A DNA stretch of 64,000 bases, from assembly GCA_013911885.1 (NCBI GenBank), contig JACESI010000005.1, positions 62,001 to 126,000 on the forward strand. Direction: 5' to 3'. The translations under genes and the position numbers were made by a program. The DNA is from Hyphomicrobiales bacterium. GTDB taxonomy: Bacteria; Pseudomonadota; Alphaproteobacteria; Rhizobiales; JACESI01. Positions 15,946 to 25,054 of the stretch are shown here, one piece after another (within the stretch, counting starts at the first letter, position 1; every line of letters begins with the position of its first letter). Under the pieces are notes generated by a model. It ran no database searches, was not told where the DNA came from, and saw only the letters and a program-made list of their open reading frames with translations.

Positions 15946-16560
15946 ATGGTGTTTGGACTGGGATTGTTGAGCAAGCGCCGCAATGAGCGCATGGAACGGG
16001 TGCGCGCGGTCTATGATCTTCTCGTCGCGCAGGCCCGGCATCCGGTTTTCTATACGGATTACAATGTCCCCGACACACTGACGGGCCGTTTCGACATGAT
16101 CGTTCTGCACGCCTTTCTGTTCTTTGAACGGCTGAAAGAAGAGGACGCGCAGGCGCGCGCTTTCGGTCAGGATGTTTTCGACGCCTTCATTGATGATATG
16201 GACGGCTCGTTGCGCGAGATGGGCGTCGGCTATCAGGCGGTGCCGAAACGCATGAAAAAGATGGGAGAAGCCTTCTATGGCCGGATCGCGGCCTATGACA
16301 AGGCGATCACCTCTGGCGACAAGGCGGCCCTGACGGACAGTCTTGAGCGGAACATCTTTGCTGATGTCTCAACCGATCTTGCGCCAAATCTGGCAAAACC
16401 GGCGGCGCTTGCGGATTATGTGCTCCACTCGGTCCACCTCCTGCATCAAATCCCGGTGAGTGCACTTTATATGGCAAAGATCGCCTTTCCCGATCCGTCC
16501 GAATTTCTGCCGAAAAAAGATCAATCGAACAGCCATGAAGGAGCGCCAGATGAGCGATAG
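15946..16560 (+). CDS. Ubiquinol-cytochrome c chaperone (CBP3-like)
   Basis: 204 residues of the ubiquinol_cyt_C_chap family, relatives of mitochondrial Cbp3, which assists cytochrome b/bc1 assembly. Matching segments include the long helix with VYDLLVAQARHPVFYTDYNVPDTLTGRFD, the FFERLK motif, and GQDVFDAFIDDMDGSLREMGVGD-like residues (here MGVGYQAVPKRMKKMGEAFYGR). I chose ATG 15946 (MVFGLG) because homologues start there; the frame is open to 15838. Its 3' end overlaps the next gene by 11 bases. Confidence 0.9.
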   Translation: MVFGLGLLSKRRNERMERVRAVYDLLVAQARHPVFYTDYNVPDTLTGRFDMIVLHAFLFFERLKEEDAQARAFGQDVFDAFIDDMDGSLREMGVGYQAVPKRMKKMGEAFYGRIAAYDKAITSGDKAALTDSLERNIFADVSTDLAPNLAKPAALADYVLHSVHLLHQIPVSALYMAKIAFPDPSEFLPKKDQSNSHEGAPDER

Positions 16561-17128
16561 TTCAGACGATCTTGCCAACGACGCTGAGACGCTCCTGAGC
16601 CGACCGGTCCGGGTCTCCTCGATCCCGAAGAAGGGCCAGCATGTTATCATCAAGCTTTCCGATGCGGAAAAGCGTGCGATCACGGCATATTATTCCCTAA
16701 AGGAGATCAAGGCATTCGAGGCGAAAATCCTGCTTGAGAAAGTCAATTCGACCAAGGTGCACATGACCGGTGCCCTGAAGGCGGATGTGGTGCAGTCCTG
16801 CGTACGCAGTTTCGCGCCGGTGCCGGCCCGTGTTGATGAGGCAATCGATATCACCCTCGTTCCGGGTGAGGCGCCAAGCCGTTCACACCGGCCGATCAAC
16901 GAGGAGGCAGTGCTTGTTCTTGGCCTTGAGCATGATATGCCGGATCTTTATGATCAGGACACGATTGACGTTGGCGTGTTGACTCTTGAGCATTTTTGCC
17001 TTGGTCTGCAACCCTATCCTCAAGCTGAAGGGGCTGATTTCCGAACGCTTCACCAAATCGCGAATGACAAAGAGCCATCACCTTTCGCTGGTCTTGCAGC
17101 GCTGCGTGACAAACTGAAACCAGAATAA
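16550..17128 (+). CDS. DUF177/YceD family protein
   Basis: 192 residues of the DUF177 (YceD) family, linked in other bacteria and plastids to 23S rRNA accumulation. The central VVQSCVRSFAPVPARVDEAI (a CxR-type turn) and the acidic LEHDMPDLYDQDTIDVG stretch are typical. ATG 16550 has AAGGAG upstream and overlaps the chaperone gene, so the two are coupled. In many bacteria rpmF separates this gene from plsX; here there is no rpmF and plsX follows after about 135 bases. Confidence 0.87.
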   Translation: MSDSSDDLANDAETLLSRPVRVSSIPKKGQHVIIKLSDAEKRAITAYYSLKEIKAFEAKILLEKVNSTKVHMTGALKADVVQSCVRSFAPVPARVDEAIDITLVPGEAPSRSHRPINEEAVLVLGLEHDMPDLYDQDTIDVGVLTLEHFCLGLQPYPQAEGADFRTLHQIANDKEPSPFAGLAALRDKLKPE

Positions 17129-17207
17129 TGCGATCTTTGCCGCGGTTGGCTTGAAACCGGACTCCCTCAGAGTGACATTTGATTGAAAGCCGTGCCGAAA
17201 AGTGCGA

Positions 17208-17251
17208 CCTGACTATACGTCAACAAAGGCCTGACAATACGTCAACAAAGG
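17208..17251 (+). repeat. 22-bp tandem duplication carrying the plsX ribosome-binding site
   Basis: Two 22-bp copies (17208-17229 and 17230-17251) differ at one position (T/A). Each begins CCTGAC and ends ACAAAGG, so the Shine-Dalgarno-like AAAGG is duplicated immediately before plsX. Confidence 0.95.
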
Positions 17252-17264
17252 AATGATAAGACCA

Positions 17265-18329
17265 ATGCCAGCATCCATGAGAATTTCGGTCGATGCGATG
17301 GGGGGCGATGCTGGCCCTGCGATGGTGATTGCCGGGCTCGATATCCTGATCGTTCGCCAGCCCGCAATCCATTTCCTGCTGTTCGGCGATGCGCCGGCGC
17401 TTGAGCCGCTCCTCAACGCCCATCCGCGTGTGCGCGATACATCTGAGGTCATCCACTGCGAGGTCACCGTCGCGATGGACGAGAAGCCGAGCCAGGCGCT
17501 GCGCTCGGGGCGTGGCAAGTCGAGCATGTGGCGCGCGATCGAGGCGGTCAAGAACGGCACGGCGGACTTCTGCATTTCGGCCGGCAATACCGGCGCGCTG
17601 ATGGCGATGTCGAAATTCTGTCTGCGGACCATGGCGAATATCGAGCGCCCGGCAATTGCGGCAATCTGGCCGACGCTGAGGGGCGAGAGCGTGGTGCTCG
17701 ATATGGGCGCGACCATTGGTGCAGACGCGCAGCAGCTCGTCGATTTCGCGATGATGGGCGGGGCGATGGCGCGCGCGCTCTTCGATCTCAAGCGCCCGAC
17801 CGTTGGACTTCTCAATGTCGGCGTTGAAGAGGTGAAGGGTCTGGAGGAAATTCGCACGGCAGGCCGAATCCTGCGCGATATGGACGATCCGAATTTCGAC
17901 TATTTCGGCTTTGTTGAGGGCAATGATCTCGGCAAGGGAACCGTCGATGTGGTGGTCACGGAAGGGTTCACCGGCAATATCGCCCTGAAGACCGCCGAGG
18001 GCACCGCAAAGCAGATCGCAGCCTATCTTCGCGCCGCGATGAGCCGCACCTGGCGGGCAAAGCTCGGCTATTTTCTTGCAAAGGATGCTTTCGAACAGTT
18101 GCGCCAGAAAATGGATCCGAGCCGCGTCAATGGCGGGGTATTTCTCGGCCTCAACGGGATCGTCATCAAGAGCCATGGCGGCACCGATCCGAAGGGCTTT
18201 GCTGCGGCCACCGAACTCGGCTTTAATATTGTGCGCAACGGACTGTTGGAAAAGATCAAATCAGACATGACAGGCGGTGGTGGTTTCGATAAACAGAGAG
18301 ACCAATCTGACGAGGAAAGGACCCTCTAG
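17265..18329 (+). CDS. plsX: Phosphate acyltransferase PlsX
   Basis: PlsX converts acyl-ACP and phosphate to acyl phosphate, the donor for PlsY in phospholipid synthesis. It is a peripheral cytoplasmic protein. The N-terminus [42 protein letters not shown] and the C-terminal [10 protein letters not shown] are diagnostic. In-frame ATGs at 17253, 17265 and 17277 all give a full domain; 17265 is taken because of its spacing from AAAGGA. It is followed without gap by fabH, a conserved fatty-acid synthesis pair. Confidence 0.95.
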   Translation: MPASMRISVDAMGGDAGPAMVIAGLDILIVRQPAIHFLLFGDAPALEPLLNAHPRVRDTSEVIHCEVTVAMDEKPSQALRSGRGKSSMWRAIEAVKNGTADFCISAGNTGALMAMSKFCLRTMANIERPAIAAIWPTLRGESVVLDMGATIGADAQQLVDFAMMGGAMARALFDLKRPTVGLLNVGVEEVKGLEEIRTAGRILRDMDDPNFDYFGFVEGNDLGKGTVDVVVTEGFTGNIALKTAEGTAKQIAAYLRAAMSRTWRAKLGYFLAKDAFEQLRQKMDPSRVNGGVFLGLNGIVIKSHGGTDPKGFAAATELGFNIVRNGLLEKIKSDMTGGGGFDKQRDQSDEERTL

Positions 18330-19307
18330 GTGACGATCATTCGTTCCGTGGCTCTCGGTTGCGGTCGCTATCTTCCTGAAAAAACACTGACAAACGCAGA
18401 ACTTGCCAAAATGGTGGATACATCCGACGAGTGGATTGTCCAGCGTAGCGGCATTCGCGAGCGCCATATCGCGGCGGTTGGCGAGACCACATCGGACCTT
18501 GGGACCAAGGCGGCACTGAATGCGCTTGCCCATGCCGGCGTCGAAGCATCAAGTATCGATCTCATCATCCTTGCGACCTCGACACCGGATCACACATTCC
18601 CCGCGAGCGCGGTGCAGATCCAGCATAATCTCGGCATCCGCCATGGTGCGGCCTTCGATCTTCAGGCGGTCTGCTCGGGGTTCATTTTCGCGCTTACCAC
18701 GGCGGATATGTATATCCGCTGCGGCCAGGCGAAGCGCGTTCTTGTCATTGGCGCCGAGACCTTTTCCCGTATTCTCGACTGGAATGATCGCACGACCTGC
18801 GTCCTTTTCGGCGATGGCGCGGGCGCTGTTGTGCTCGAGGGTCAGGAGAGCGCCGGTCACGTCACGGACCGCGGCATCCTGACCACGCAACTGCGCTCCG
18901 ACGGATCGCACCGGGAGAAACTCTATGTCGACGGTGGTCCTTCGACCACCCAGACCACCGGTCATGTCAGAATGCAGGGCAAGGAAGTCTTCAAACATGC
19001 TGTCAGCATGATCACCGATGTGATCGAAGCAGCCTTTGACGCGACCGGCCTCGGACCTGACGATATCGACTGGCTGGTGCCGCATCAGGCGAACGAGCGG
19101 ATTATTGATGCGAGTGGTAAAAAACTCGGTATCCCGCCGGAGAGGATCGTCAAAACGGTTGCCCTGCACGGCAATACATCCGCGGCGTCGATACCTCTCG
19201 CGCTTTGCGAAGCAGTTGAGGACGGGCGCATTAAACCGGGTAATACACTAATGCTTGAGGCAATGGGTGGCGGATTTACCTGGGGTGCTGTTGTTTTGAA
19301 CTGGTAA
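18330..19307 (+). CDS. fabH: 3-oxoacyl-ACP synthase III (KAS III)
   Basis: FabH condenses acetyl-CoA with malonyl-ACP to start fatty acid synthesis. The 325-residue product has the complete catalytic triad: Cys115 (in AVCSGF), His252 (in PHQAN) and Asn282 (in HGNTSAAS). It also has the [12 protein letters not shown] segment. The GTG start immediately follows the plsX stop and has GAGGAAAGG upstream, inside plsX. It is part of the plsX-fabH-ihfA-merR run typical of alphaproteobacteria. Confidence 0.97.
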   Translation: MTIIRSVALGCGRYLPEKTLTNAELAKMVDTSDEWIVQRSGIRERHIAAVGETTSDLGTKAALNALAHAGVEASSIDLIILATSTPDHTFPASAVQIQHNLGIRHGAAFDLQAVCSGFIFALTTADMYIRCGQAKRVLVIGAETFSRILDWNDRTTCVLFGDGAGAVVLEGQESAGHVTDRGILTTQLRSDGSHREKLYVDGGPSTTQTTGHVRMQGKEVFKHAVSMITDVIEAAFDATGLGPDDIDWLVPHQANERIIDASGKKLGIPPERIVKTVALHGNTSAASIPLALCEAVEDGRIKPGNTLMLEAMGGGFTWGAVVLNW

Positions 19308-19397
19308 AGGCCCAAAAATCCTGATTACCTAACGTTGTTGACCATTTTGGATACAATGGTTAGAAATTTTTTGGGTAAAAATGGGAAGGGGTCAGGA

Positions 19398-19691
19398 ATG
19401 AGTGGCAAGACGCTCACCAGGGCTGATCTTTGCGAAACAGTATTTCGCAAGGTCGGGCTGTCACGTACTGAATCCGCCGAATTGGTGGAGGCCTTTTTAA
19501 AAGAGATTTCGGATGCGCTTGTCAAAGGGGAGCCGGTCAAACTTTCCTCCTTCGGCTCGTTCACCGTTCGCTCAAAAAACGAGCGTATAGGGCGCAATCC
19601 GAAAACTGGCGAGGAAGTACCGATCTTGCCACGACGCGTTCTGGTGTTTAATCCAAGCAACGTAATGAAAGACAGAATCAACAAGAAATAG
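19398..19691 (+). CDS. ihfA: Integration host factor subunit alpha
   Basis: A 97-residue DNA-bending HU/IHF-family protein. It has [19 protein letters not shown] at the N-terminus, the LSSFGSF turn, then the arm region [14 protein letters not shown] with the conserved Arg-Asn-Pro that intercalates into the minor groove. The ATG at 19398 is preceded by AGGGGTCAGGA. An upstream in-frame start at 19335 would add a non-conserved stretch. It follows fabH and precedes the MerR regulator with a 29-base gap. Confidence 0.95.
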   Translation: MSGKTLTRADLCETVFRKVGLSRTESAELVEAFLKEISDALVKGEPVKLSSFGSFTVRSKNERIGRNPKTGEEVPILPRRVLVFNPSNVMKDRINKK

Positions 19692-19720
19692 CGCTCGCTC
19701 AAAAGGAGTGCGTTCAGGGA

Positions 19721-20842
19721 ATGAGGGACGTGAACAAGGCTCCGGACGCTTTCCGCACAATCAGCGAAGTTGCGGAAGATCTTGATCTGCCCCAACACGT
19801 GCTGCGCTTTTGGGAAACCCGCTTCTCGCAGATAAAGCCGATGAAGCGCGGCGGTGGTCGGCGCTATTATCGCCCTGAGGATATCAACCTTCTCAAAGGG
19901 ATCCGCCATCTTCTGTACGGCGAGGGCTATACGATCAAGGGCGTGCAGCGCATTCTGAAAGAGCAGGGCGTGCGCGCCGTGGCGGATGGCTGGACCGGTG
20001 ACGGTGACGAAATTGCCGCTGACGACGATGACAGGATGGCGGTGCCTCTCCCGCTATATGCCCCGGCGCCGCAGGCGGATGGCCTGAATGCCCGAGGCAA
20101 GTCAAGCGAGGTTCAGTCGCTGAGCGCCCCAATCGAGACGCGTGCGGTGGCCTCCGCAGCGAACGGGCCTTCCGCTGATCGTTTTCATGAGCGCGCCGTT
20201 GCGCCTGTTTCCCCCAGCTCTCCAGTCGCCCCAGTCGCCCCAGTTGCCCCCGTTACAAAGACGGTCGGTAGTGCGACAGGCAGTGCAAGACCTTCTGTAT
20301 CCTCCAATCCTTCCGAGATCGCTCCCGTGACACCAACACCGCCGCCGACCGTGGATAAATCCGATCTTGAAGCACTTGCGGAAAGCTATGCACCGCCCTC
20401 TGTCATGGCGGCAGGACGGGTGGATCTGCCATCGACCATGCCCGCAAAGTCCCGACCGGTGGCAGAAGTGGCTCACGGCTCCGCTGGTGGGTCTGCCGGT
20501 GGCATGATCGCGCCGCCCTTCGCGCTCTCGCACAATGTGCCACAGCATCTGGTTGATGCCATCACGTCCTCGCCGTCGCTTGTTGAGACGGTGTCGCTCA
20601 ATGCCATGGGCGCGGGCTGGCCTCAACCGGAAGACGTGCTGCCGCATGATATTCTGCCTGATGAGCCGCATGATGCGGCGAAAGCTGGTCGCGGCCGCGG
20701 GCTTCTCGACCGCTTGAAATCCGGCGCTGGCCTTGCCTCTGGCGAGCAGAGGCTTGCGATGAACGATAGCGATTTCCAGCGCCTTCAGGCGACGCTGGTC
20801 GATCTCCTCGAATGCAAACGGCTGCTTGATCAGATTCGCTAA
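19721..20842 (+). CDS. MerR family transcriptional regulator with low-complexity C-terminal region
   Basis: 373 residues. The N-terminal winged helix (about residues 8-75) is clearly MerR-like: [25 protein letters not shown], then the wing with [21 protein letters not shown]. The rest is Pro/Ala/Val-rich and probably disordered, including a triplicated 9-bp codon repeat (Val-Ala-Pro). It ends with a short conserved helix ([22 protein letters not shown]). No metal-binding cysteines are visible, so it is not a classical metal sensor. This gene downstream of ihfA is widespread in alphaproteobacteria; the ligand is unknown. Confidence 0.88.
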   Translation: MRDVNKAPDAFRTISEVAEDLDLPQHVLRFWETRFSQIKPMKRGGGRRYYRPEDINLLKGIRHLLYGEGYTIKGVQRILKEQGVRAVADGWTGDGDEIAADDDDRMAVPLPLYAPAPQADGLNARGKSSEVQSLSAPIETRAVASAANGPSADRFHERAVAPVSPSSPVAPVAPVAPVTKTVGSATGSARPSVSSNPSEIAPVTPTPPPTVDKSDLEALAESYAPPSVMAAGRVDLPSTMPAKSRPVAEVAHGSAGGSAGGMIAPPFALSHNVPQHLVDAITSSPSLVETVSLNAMGAGWPQPEDVLPHDILPDEPHDAAKAGRGRGLLDRLKSGAGLASGEQRLAMNDSDFQRLQATLVDLLECKRLLDQIR

Positions 20843-20914
20843 CGCCGGCTGCCGCACAATTCTCCAGTCCTGAATTATTGACTGAAAAAGCAAGGTTTGA
20901 CGAAACAAGAAGAA

Positions 20915-20991
20915 TGGTCGGAGTGGCGGGGTTCGAACCCACGACCTTTCGCCCCCCAGGCGAACGCGCTACCAGGCTGCGCTACACTCCG
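20915..20991 (-). tRNA. tRNA-Pro (anticodon GGG)
   Basis: On the minus strand a full cloverleaf can be drawn. The acceptor stem CGGAGTG pairs with CACTCCG. The D arm is GCGC...GCGC with AGCCTGGTA in the loop. The anticodon stem TTCGC/GCGAA encloses CTGGGGG (anticodon GGG), and the T arm is GTGGG-TTCGAAC-CCCGC. Discriminator A and the CCA end are encoded (20915-20918 reads TGGT on the plus strand). Confidence 0.97.
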
Positions 20992-21047
20992 TCGCGGCGG
21001 ACTATAAGCGCAAGGGCGGGGCGGATGCAATCGCCTTTGCGCGATTA

Positions 21048-22319
21048 TCAAGCAGTGAGGCGCGGGGCGGCGGCGTGGGTTTTGAGCCATTTTCGCCGCG
21101 CAGCATCAGCCGCGATCATGCCCCAGGCCATGCCGTAGATCAGATAAAGGTGCCGCCAGCGGTCGATGTCAACAATCAGCCCGACAAGCGCGTGGCCCAG
21201 GATCATGATATAGCAGCACTGGAAATAGCCCTGCCAGGGATTGGCACGAAAAAGGTGTCTGAAGCCGGTGCCAAGGGTGGTGCCGAGCAGGATCAGATAG
21301 GAAAAGCCGCCGAGCCAGCCATAGACGATGAAAGCCTTAATGTAGATGTTGTGGGTATCCTCGCCAAAGGTTTCACGGAATTTTCCAAAGCCATAGCCGA
21401 GCGGACCCTCCATGATCCATTCGAGGCCATAGGTGTAGCGGGCAAATCGGCCAAAACGCGCGCCGTCATAGCTCTGCACGAGTTTTGCGCGTTCGGCGAA
21501 GAGGGCTGATACCGCGTCAATGGACAGGACCGCGACGATGAGGACAAGAGCCGCCGCCGCCATCATGATTGCGACCGCGAGGATCTTGCTGCGCAGGCGC
21601 GTATCATGGGCATTGATGAAAACGACGGCCGTGGTCAGAAGGCAGGCCAATATGGTGAGGCCCCAGGCAGCGCGCGAAAAGGCAAGGAAAATCGCGGCAA
21701 ATAAAATCAGGATGCCGAGAATGCTCCAGCCGCTTTTCCTGATAGGGTTTATCAGGATGTGCCTGAGCAGAAAGATCGTCGGCAGCACCAGGAACGGGCC
21801 GAAGACATTCGGGTCCTGAAACGGGCCTCTCGCGCGCTCTGCGAAAAGGAATAGATCGGAATTGGGCAGCAGACGGAAATAGGCGAGAATGCCGATCAGC
21901 GCGCCGATGATCGCCGTTACTGTGTAGGCACGAAAAATCACGCGCAGGCGCTCCTCCGGCCGGGCCGCGACAAGTGCTGCAAAGAAAATCGCGGTTGTGG
22001 CGAGAAAACCGGTCACCACGATATAATAAAAGCTCGCCCCCACATCGGTGCGCTGCGTCGCTGCAATCGCGCCGCCGCAGATGAAACATAAAAGGAAAAA
22101 GGTAAGTGGCAGAAACGCCCTGTGCAGGGAAAGGCCGAAGGCGAACCAGACGACCATGACCGGCAGGATCAGCAGTTCATAAGGCGCCGGTTCGAAAAAG
22201 ACGAACCCGCCCAGAAACACCAGAATGCCCAAAACGGCATTGCCGAGCGTGGTCGTTGAGACGGTGAACCTTCCCGAGCGATGCGGCGATTGAAAAGCGG
22301 GCGCGTGCGAGAGGCTCAA
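21048..22319 (-). CDS. O-antigen ligase/polymerase-like membrane protein
   Basis: 423 residues with about ten to twelve hydrophobic helices and a large loop near the C-terminal third containing the GPLGYGFGKFRETFGEDTHNIYIKAF segment, typical of the Wzy/WaaL O-antigen ligase family (ExoQ-like). It likely polymerises or ligates a lipid-linked polysaccharide at the periplasmic face. The start is a TTG with AGGAA 6 bases upstream. It sits directly downstream of the priming glycosyltransferase, which supports a role in exopolysaccharide polymerisation. Confidence 0.87.
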   Translation of the reverse strand: MSLSHAPAFQSPHRSGRFTVSTTTLGNAVLGILVFLGGFVFFEPAPYELLILPVMVVWFAFGLSLHRAFLPLTFFLLCFICGGAIAATQRTDVGASFYYIVVTGFLATTAIFFAALVAARPEERLRVIFRAYTVTAIIGALIGILAYFRLLPNSDLFLFAERARGPFQDPNVFGPFLVLPTIFLLRHILINPIRKSGWSILGILILFAAIFLAFSRAAWGLTILACLLTTAVVFINAHDTRLRSKILAVAIMMAAAALVLIVAVLSIDAVSALFAERAKLVQSYDGARFGRFARYTYGLEWIMEGPLGYGFGKFRETFGEDTHNIYIKAFIVYGWLGGFSYLILLGTTLGTGFRHLFRANPWQGYFQCCYIMILGHALVGLIVDIDRWRHLYLIYGMAWGMIAADAARRKWLKTHAAAPRLTA

Positions 22320-22345
22320 GAGCGTTCCTGACTGCGGCGTTGGGC

Positions 22346-24055
22346 CTAATAGGCGTTCTTCATGTCAAAAAGCCTGAAGGGCGTCATGACAAGAATATAG
22401 AGATCGAAGGCGAGCGACCAGTTCTCGATATAATAAAGATCATAGTCGGTGCGTTTCTTGATTTTCTCGAGATTGTCGACTTCGCCGCGCCAGCCATTGA
22501 TCTGTGCCCAGCCGGTGACGCCGGGTTTGACGCGGTGTCGCGCATAATAGCCATCCACGACCTCGTTCCATGGCTGATCCTTGAGATGGGCATGAACCGC
22601 ATGGGGCCGGGGGCCGACGAGAGACAATTCGCCTTTGAGCACGTTCAGGAGCTGCGGTAATTCGTCGATTGAGGTTTTGCGGATGAAGGCGCCGACGCGG
22701 GTAACACGCGGGTCGCCCTTGGTCACGACGACCCTCGCCTCCGCGTCGCAACGATCGGCATACATCGAACGGAATTTCCAGACGTCGATCACCTCGTTGT
22801 TGAAGCCATAGCGCTTCTGGCGAAAGAAGACAGGACCCTTGCTGTCGAGTTTGATTGCGATGGCGCTTGCCAGCATCAGCGGTGCCAGGACAATGAGAAG
22901 GAGCGCCGAGACAACCGCATCGAATGCCCGCTTGCGCACGAAACGCCAGCCGGTAATCGGGCGATCGGCCAGTTTCAGGAAGGGCATTGCGCCGATATAG
23001 GAATAGCTGCGCTGTTTGAAGCCCATCTTGTTGGTGTGGGCCGAAAGCCGGATATCGACCGGCAGGACCCAGAGTTTCTTCAGCATCGCGCGGACCCGGC
23101 CTCCCGCTGTGAGTGGCAGGGAGACGATCAGCATGTCGAGCCGCGCCGCGCGGGCGAATTCGAGAAGTTCCGGCACCGTGCCGAGTTTGGGATAGCCTGC
23201 GACAACGCCAGGTGAGCGCGCGTCGGTGCGATCATCGAAAATTCCGCAGATGCGGATATCGTTGTTCGGCTGGCGCTCGAGATTCTGAATGAGTTCTTCC
23301 GCCTCCCGGCCTCCACCGACAATCACGGCGCGCCGCTCAATAAGGCCGGCTGAGGTCCAGTTGCGCACAAGCGCTGTAAGGCCGAGACGGACGACGAGAA
23401 GGCCAATAAAACCGGTGGCAAACCAGGGGGTTGTCCAGGCCGGGTCATAAAGCGAGATCGCCGGAAACATGGTTGCGGAAAGCACAAGCGCGCCGAATAC
23501 CAGCATCCACGAGACGACGAGACGCATCAATTGTTGCGGCATGTCGCGAATGATCCCGACAAGATAAAGATGAAGCGCCTGCGCGCAGACGATGTAGAAA
23601 GCGGTCATCGTGATGACCAAGAAAACCTGAACCAGCTGATTGCCGCTGTCAGAGCCAGCAAAGCTCAGCATCAACAGGCCCGTGATAAGGACGAGCAAAC
23701 CTTCGGCCATGCAGGCAAAGCCGCCGAGAAGGGATGGCGATACCGTTTTCGACGCGAGAATGCCCGCGACTTCCTCGCGGCTCATCTCGCCGGGTGACTG
23801 ATAGCGCTGATCCGGGCGCAGGATCGCTGCCGCATCGACCTTCAAAAGGTCAGGGTAGGGATCGGGCTGGGTGTCCGAATTCTGGTTCTTTCTCAATTCC
23901 GCACCTGCACGGCTTGCTGGTTTCGGCGTCAGTGCCTTTCGCGGTTCCTTGCGCTGTTCAATTTGTGGCGCTTTGCCCGACAGATCGCCATCGCGCTCCA
24001 GCTTTTCCGCCGTCAGCAAGCTGCCTGTCTCGTTCGAACGTCTCATTGTCTGCAT
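22346..24055 (-). CDS. Undecaprenyl-phosphate sugar phosphotransferase (priming transferase)
   Basis: 569 residues of the polyprenyl glycosylphosphotransferase family (WcaJ/WbaP/ExoY type), which transfers a sugar phosphate to undecaprenyl phosphate and starts repeat-unit synthesis. The N-terminal half has several membrane helices and a CoA-binding-like domain ([16 protein letters not shown]). The C-terminal catalytic domain begins [13 protein letters not shown] and has [26 protein letters not shown] and [12 protein letters not shown] 24055 is favoured by GGGGAT upstream; ATG 24079 is possible. The acceptor sugar cannot be told from sequence alone. Confidence 0.92.
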   Translation of the reverse strand: MQTMRRSNETGSLLTAEKLERDGDLSGKAPQIEQRKEPRKALTPKPASRAGAELRKNQNSDTQPDPYPDLLKVDAAAILRPDQRYQSPGEMSREEVAGILASKTVSPSLLGGFACMAEGLLVLITGLLMLSFAGSDSGNQLVQVFLVITMTAFYIVCAQALHLYLVGIIRDMPQQLMRLVVSWMLVFGALVLSATMFPAISLYDPAWTTPWFATGFIGLLVVRLGLTALVRNWTSAGLIERRAVIVGGGREAEELIQNLERQPNNDIRICGIFDDRTDARSPGVVAGYPKLGTVPELLEFARAARLDMLIVSLPLTAGGRVRAMLKKLWVLPVDIRLSAHTNKMGFKQRSYSYIGAMPFLKLADRPITGWRFVRKRAFDAVVSALLLIVLAPLMLASAIAIKLDSKGPVFFRQKRYGFNNEVIDVWKFRSMYADRCDAEARVVVTKGDPRVTRVGAFIRKTSIDELPQLLNVLKGELSLVGPRPHAVHAHLKDQPWNEVVDGYYARHRVKPGVTGWAQINGWRGEVDNLEKIKKRTDYDLYYIENWSLAFDLYILVMTPFRLFDMKNAY

Positions 24056-24197
24056 GATCCCCAATATCCTGCATATCATTCCTGAGCTGCAAAGGCGGAC
24101 ATTAGCTTAAAAGTTTAAATAAACGATGCGGGCGGAGGGCCAGAATTATCGGACTGGATTAAAGTTCTCGAAAGACTGATGGCAGGTTGCGGACCAA

Positions 24198-24230
24198 AAA
24201 GGCCCATCTGGATGAACCAGACGGGCCTTT
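24198..24230 (-). terminator. Rho-independent terminator after the Wza-like gene
   Basis: AAAGGCCCATCTGG (24198-24211) pairs with CCAGACGGGCCTTT (24217-24230) with one mismatch and a 5-base loop. On the minus strand the hairpin is followed by a T run (24196-24200 is AAAAA on the plus strand). Confidence 0.9.
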
Positions 24231-24302
24231 CAAGGGGGCGGGTACTCCAGACCTGATCCCGCAACTGTTTGCCCTCACGCCACCCGGCTGAGGGCGAATT
24301 GA

Positions 24303-24863
24303 TCAGAACAGACGCTCCTTGACCGTGATCGTATCGCCAGGACGCACCGGCGTGTTGAGGTCAGCTTTCGCGTGCTGGATTTCACCATTGATCTGGCGTG
24401 TGATGATCGCGACCTGACGGTTGGCGCGTGGCGAGAAGCCGCCACCGATGGCAATCGCCGTCTGGATCGTCATGCCTGTCACATATTCATATTGTCCGCC
24501 ATTTGCGACTTCGCCATAAATGAAGAAGGGCCGGAATGTCTGCACTTCGATCGCAACATCCGGATCGCGTACGAAGCCCTGTTTCAAGCGTGTTGCAATG
24601 TCGCCCGACAATTGCTGTGTTGTGCGACCGCGCGCGGGCACGGTTCCAATCAGCGGCATCGTCACGAAACCTGCTTGATCGACGGTGTAAGTTGTCGAAA
24701 GGTTAGCCTGTTCGAAAACAGTCACTCTGAGCTCGTCCCCGCTATCGAGTTGGTATGGCTGTGTCAGAATTTTGTAGGAAGCATCCTGAAGTACATCATG
24801 ATTGGCACAACCCGAGAAAAGGCCAGCAAACAACATGAAAACTAAAACAAGTACATTACGCAT
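24303..24863 (-). CDS. Wza-like polysaccharide export lipoprotein (short form)
   Basis: 186 residues with a lipoprotein signal peptide and lipobox (LFSGC). A polysaccharide export sequence domain follows (YQLDSGDELRVTVFEQANLSTTYTVDQAGFVTMPLIGTV), then one SLBB-like segment around FFIYGEVANGGQYEYVTGMTIQTAIAIGGGF. This is the outer-membrane export channel family, in a short form about half the length of E. coli Wza. The gene is divergent from the Wzz/GumC-like gene, sharing an AT-rich promoter region, and ends at a strong terminator. Confidence 0.92.
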   Translation of the reverse strand: MRNVLVLVFMLFAGLFSGCANHDVLQDASYKILTQPYQLDSGDELRVTVFEQANLSTTYTVDQAGFVTMPLIGTVPARGRTTQQLSGDIATRLKQGFVRDPDVAIEVQTFRPFFIYGEVANGGQYEYVTGMTIQTAIAIGGGFSPRANRQVAIITRQINGEIQHAKADLNTPVRPGDTITVKERLF

Positions 24864-25054
24864 GGACTTAACCAGAAAAATTACAACAATAGCGTTATAA
24901 GCAATCATAGTTAATCGAACGTAAAACGTTTGATTTTTATCGAAAATTTTGTGTTAATAACTGTTAGAATTTGGGATGATTAATGCAGATGCCAATTTTA
25001 AGGAATTAACCATTCAGTTACCATAATTATGGTGAATATGTGCATGGCCAATTC
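24864..25054. promoter_or_regulatory. AT-rich divergent promoter region of the polysaccharide export genes
   Basis: About 190 bp, markedly AT-rich, between two divergent export genes. It contains several TTAA words, including TTAACCAT at 25006-25013, but no regulator can be assigned from sequence alone. Confidence 0.5.

Noticed and set aside
20217..20260. Triplicated 9-bp repeat in the MerR-type gene
   Set aside because: In-frame Val-Ala-Pro codons within a low-complexity linker; ordinary coding slippage, no separate element.
25006..25013. TTAACCAT, a possible CtrA half-site upstream of the Wzz-like gene
   Set aside because: No partner half-site at the expected spacing; the region is AT-rich and such words are expected by chance.
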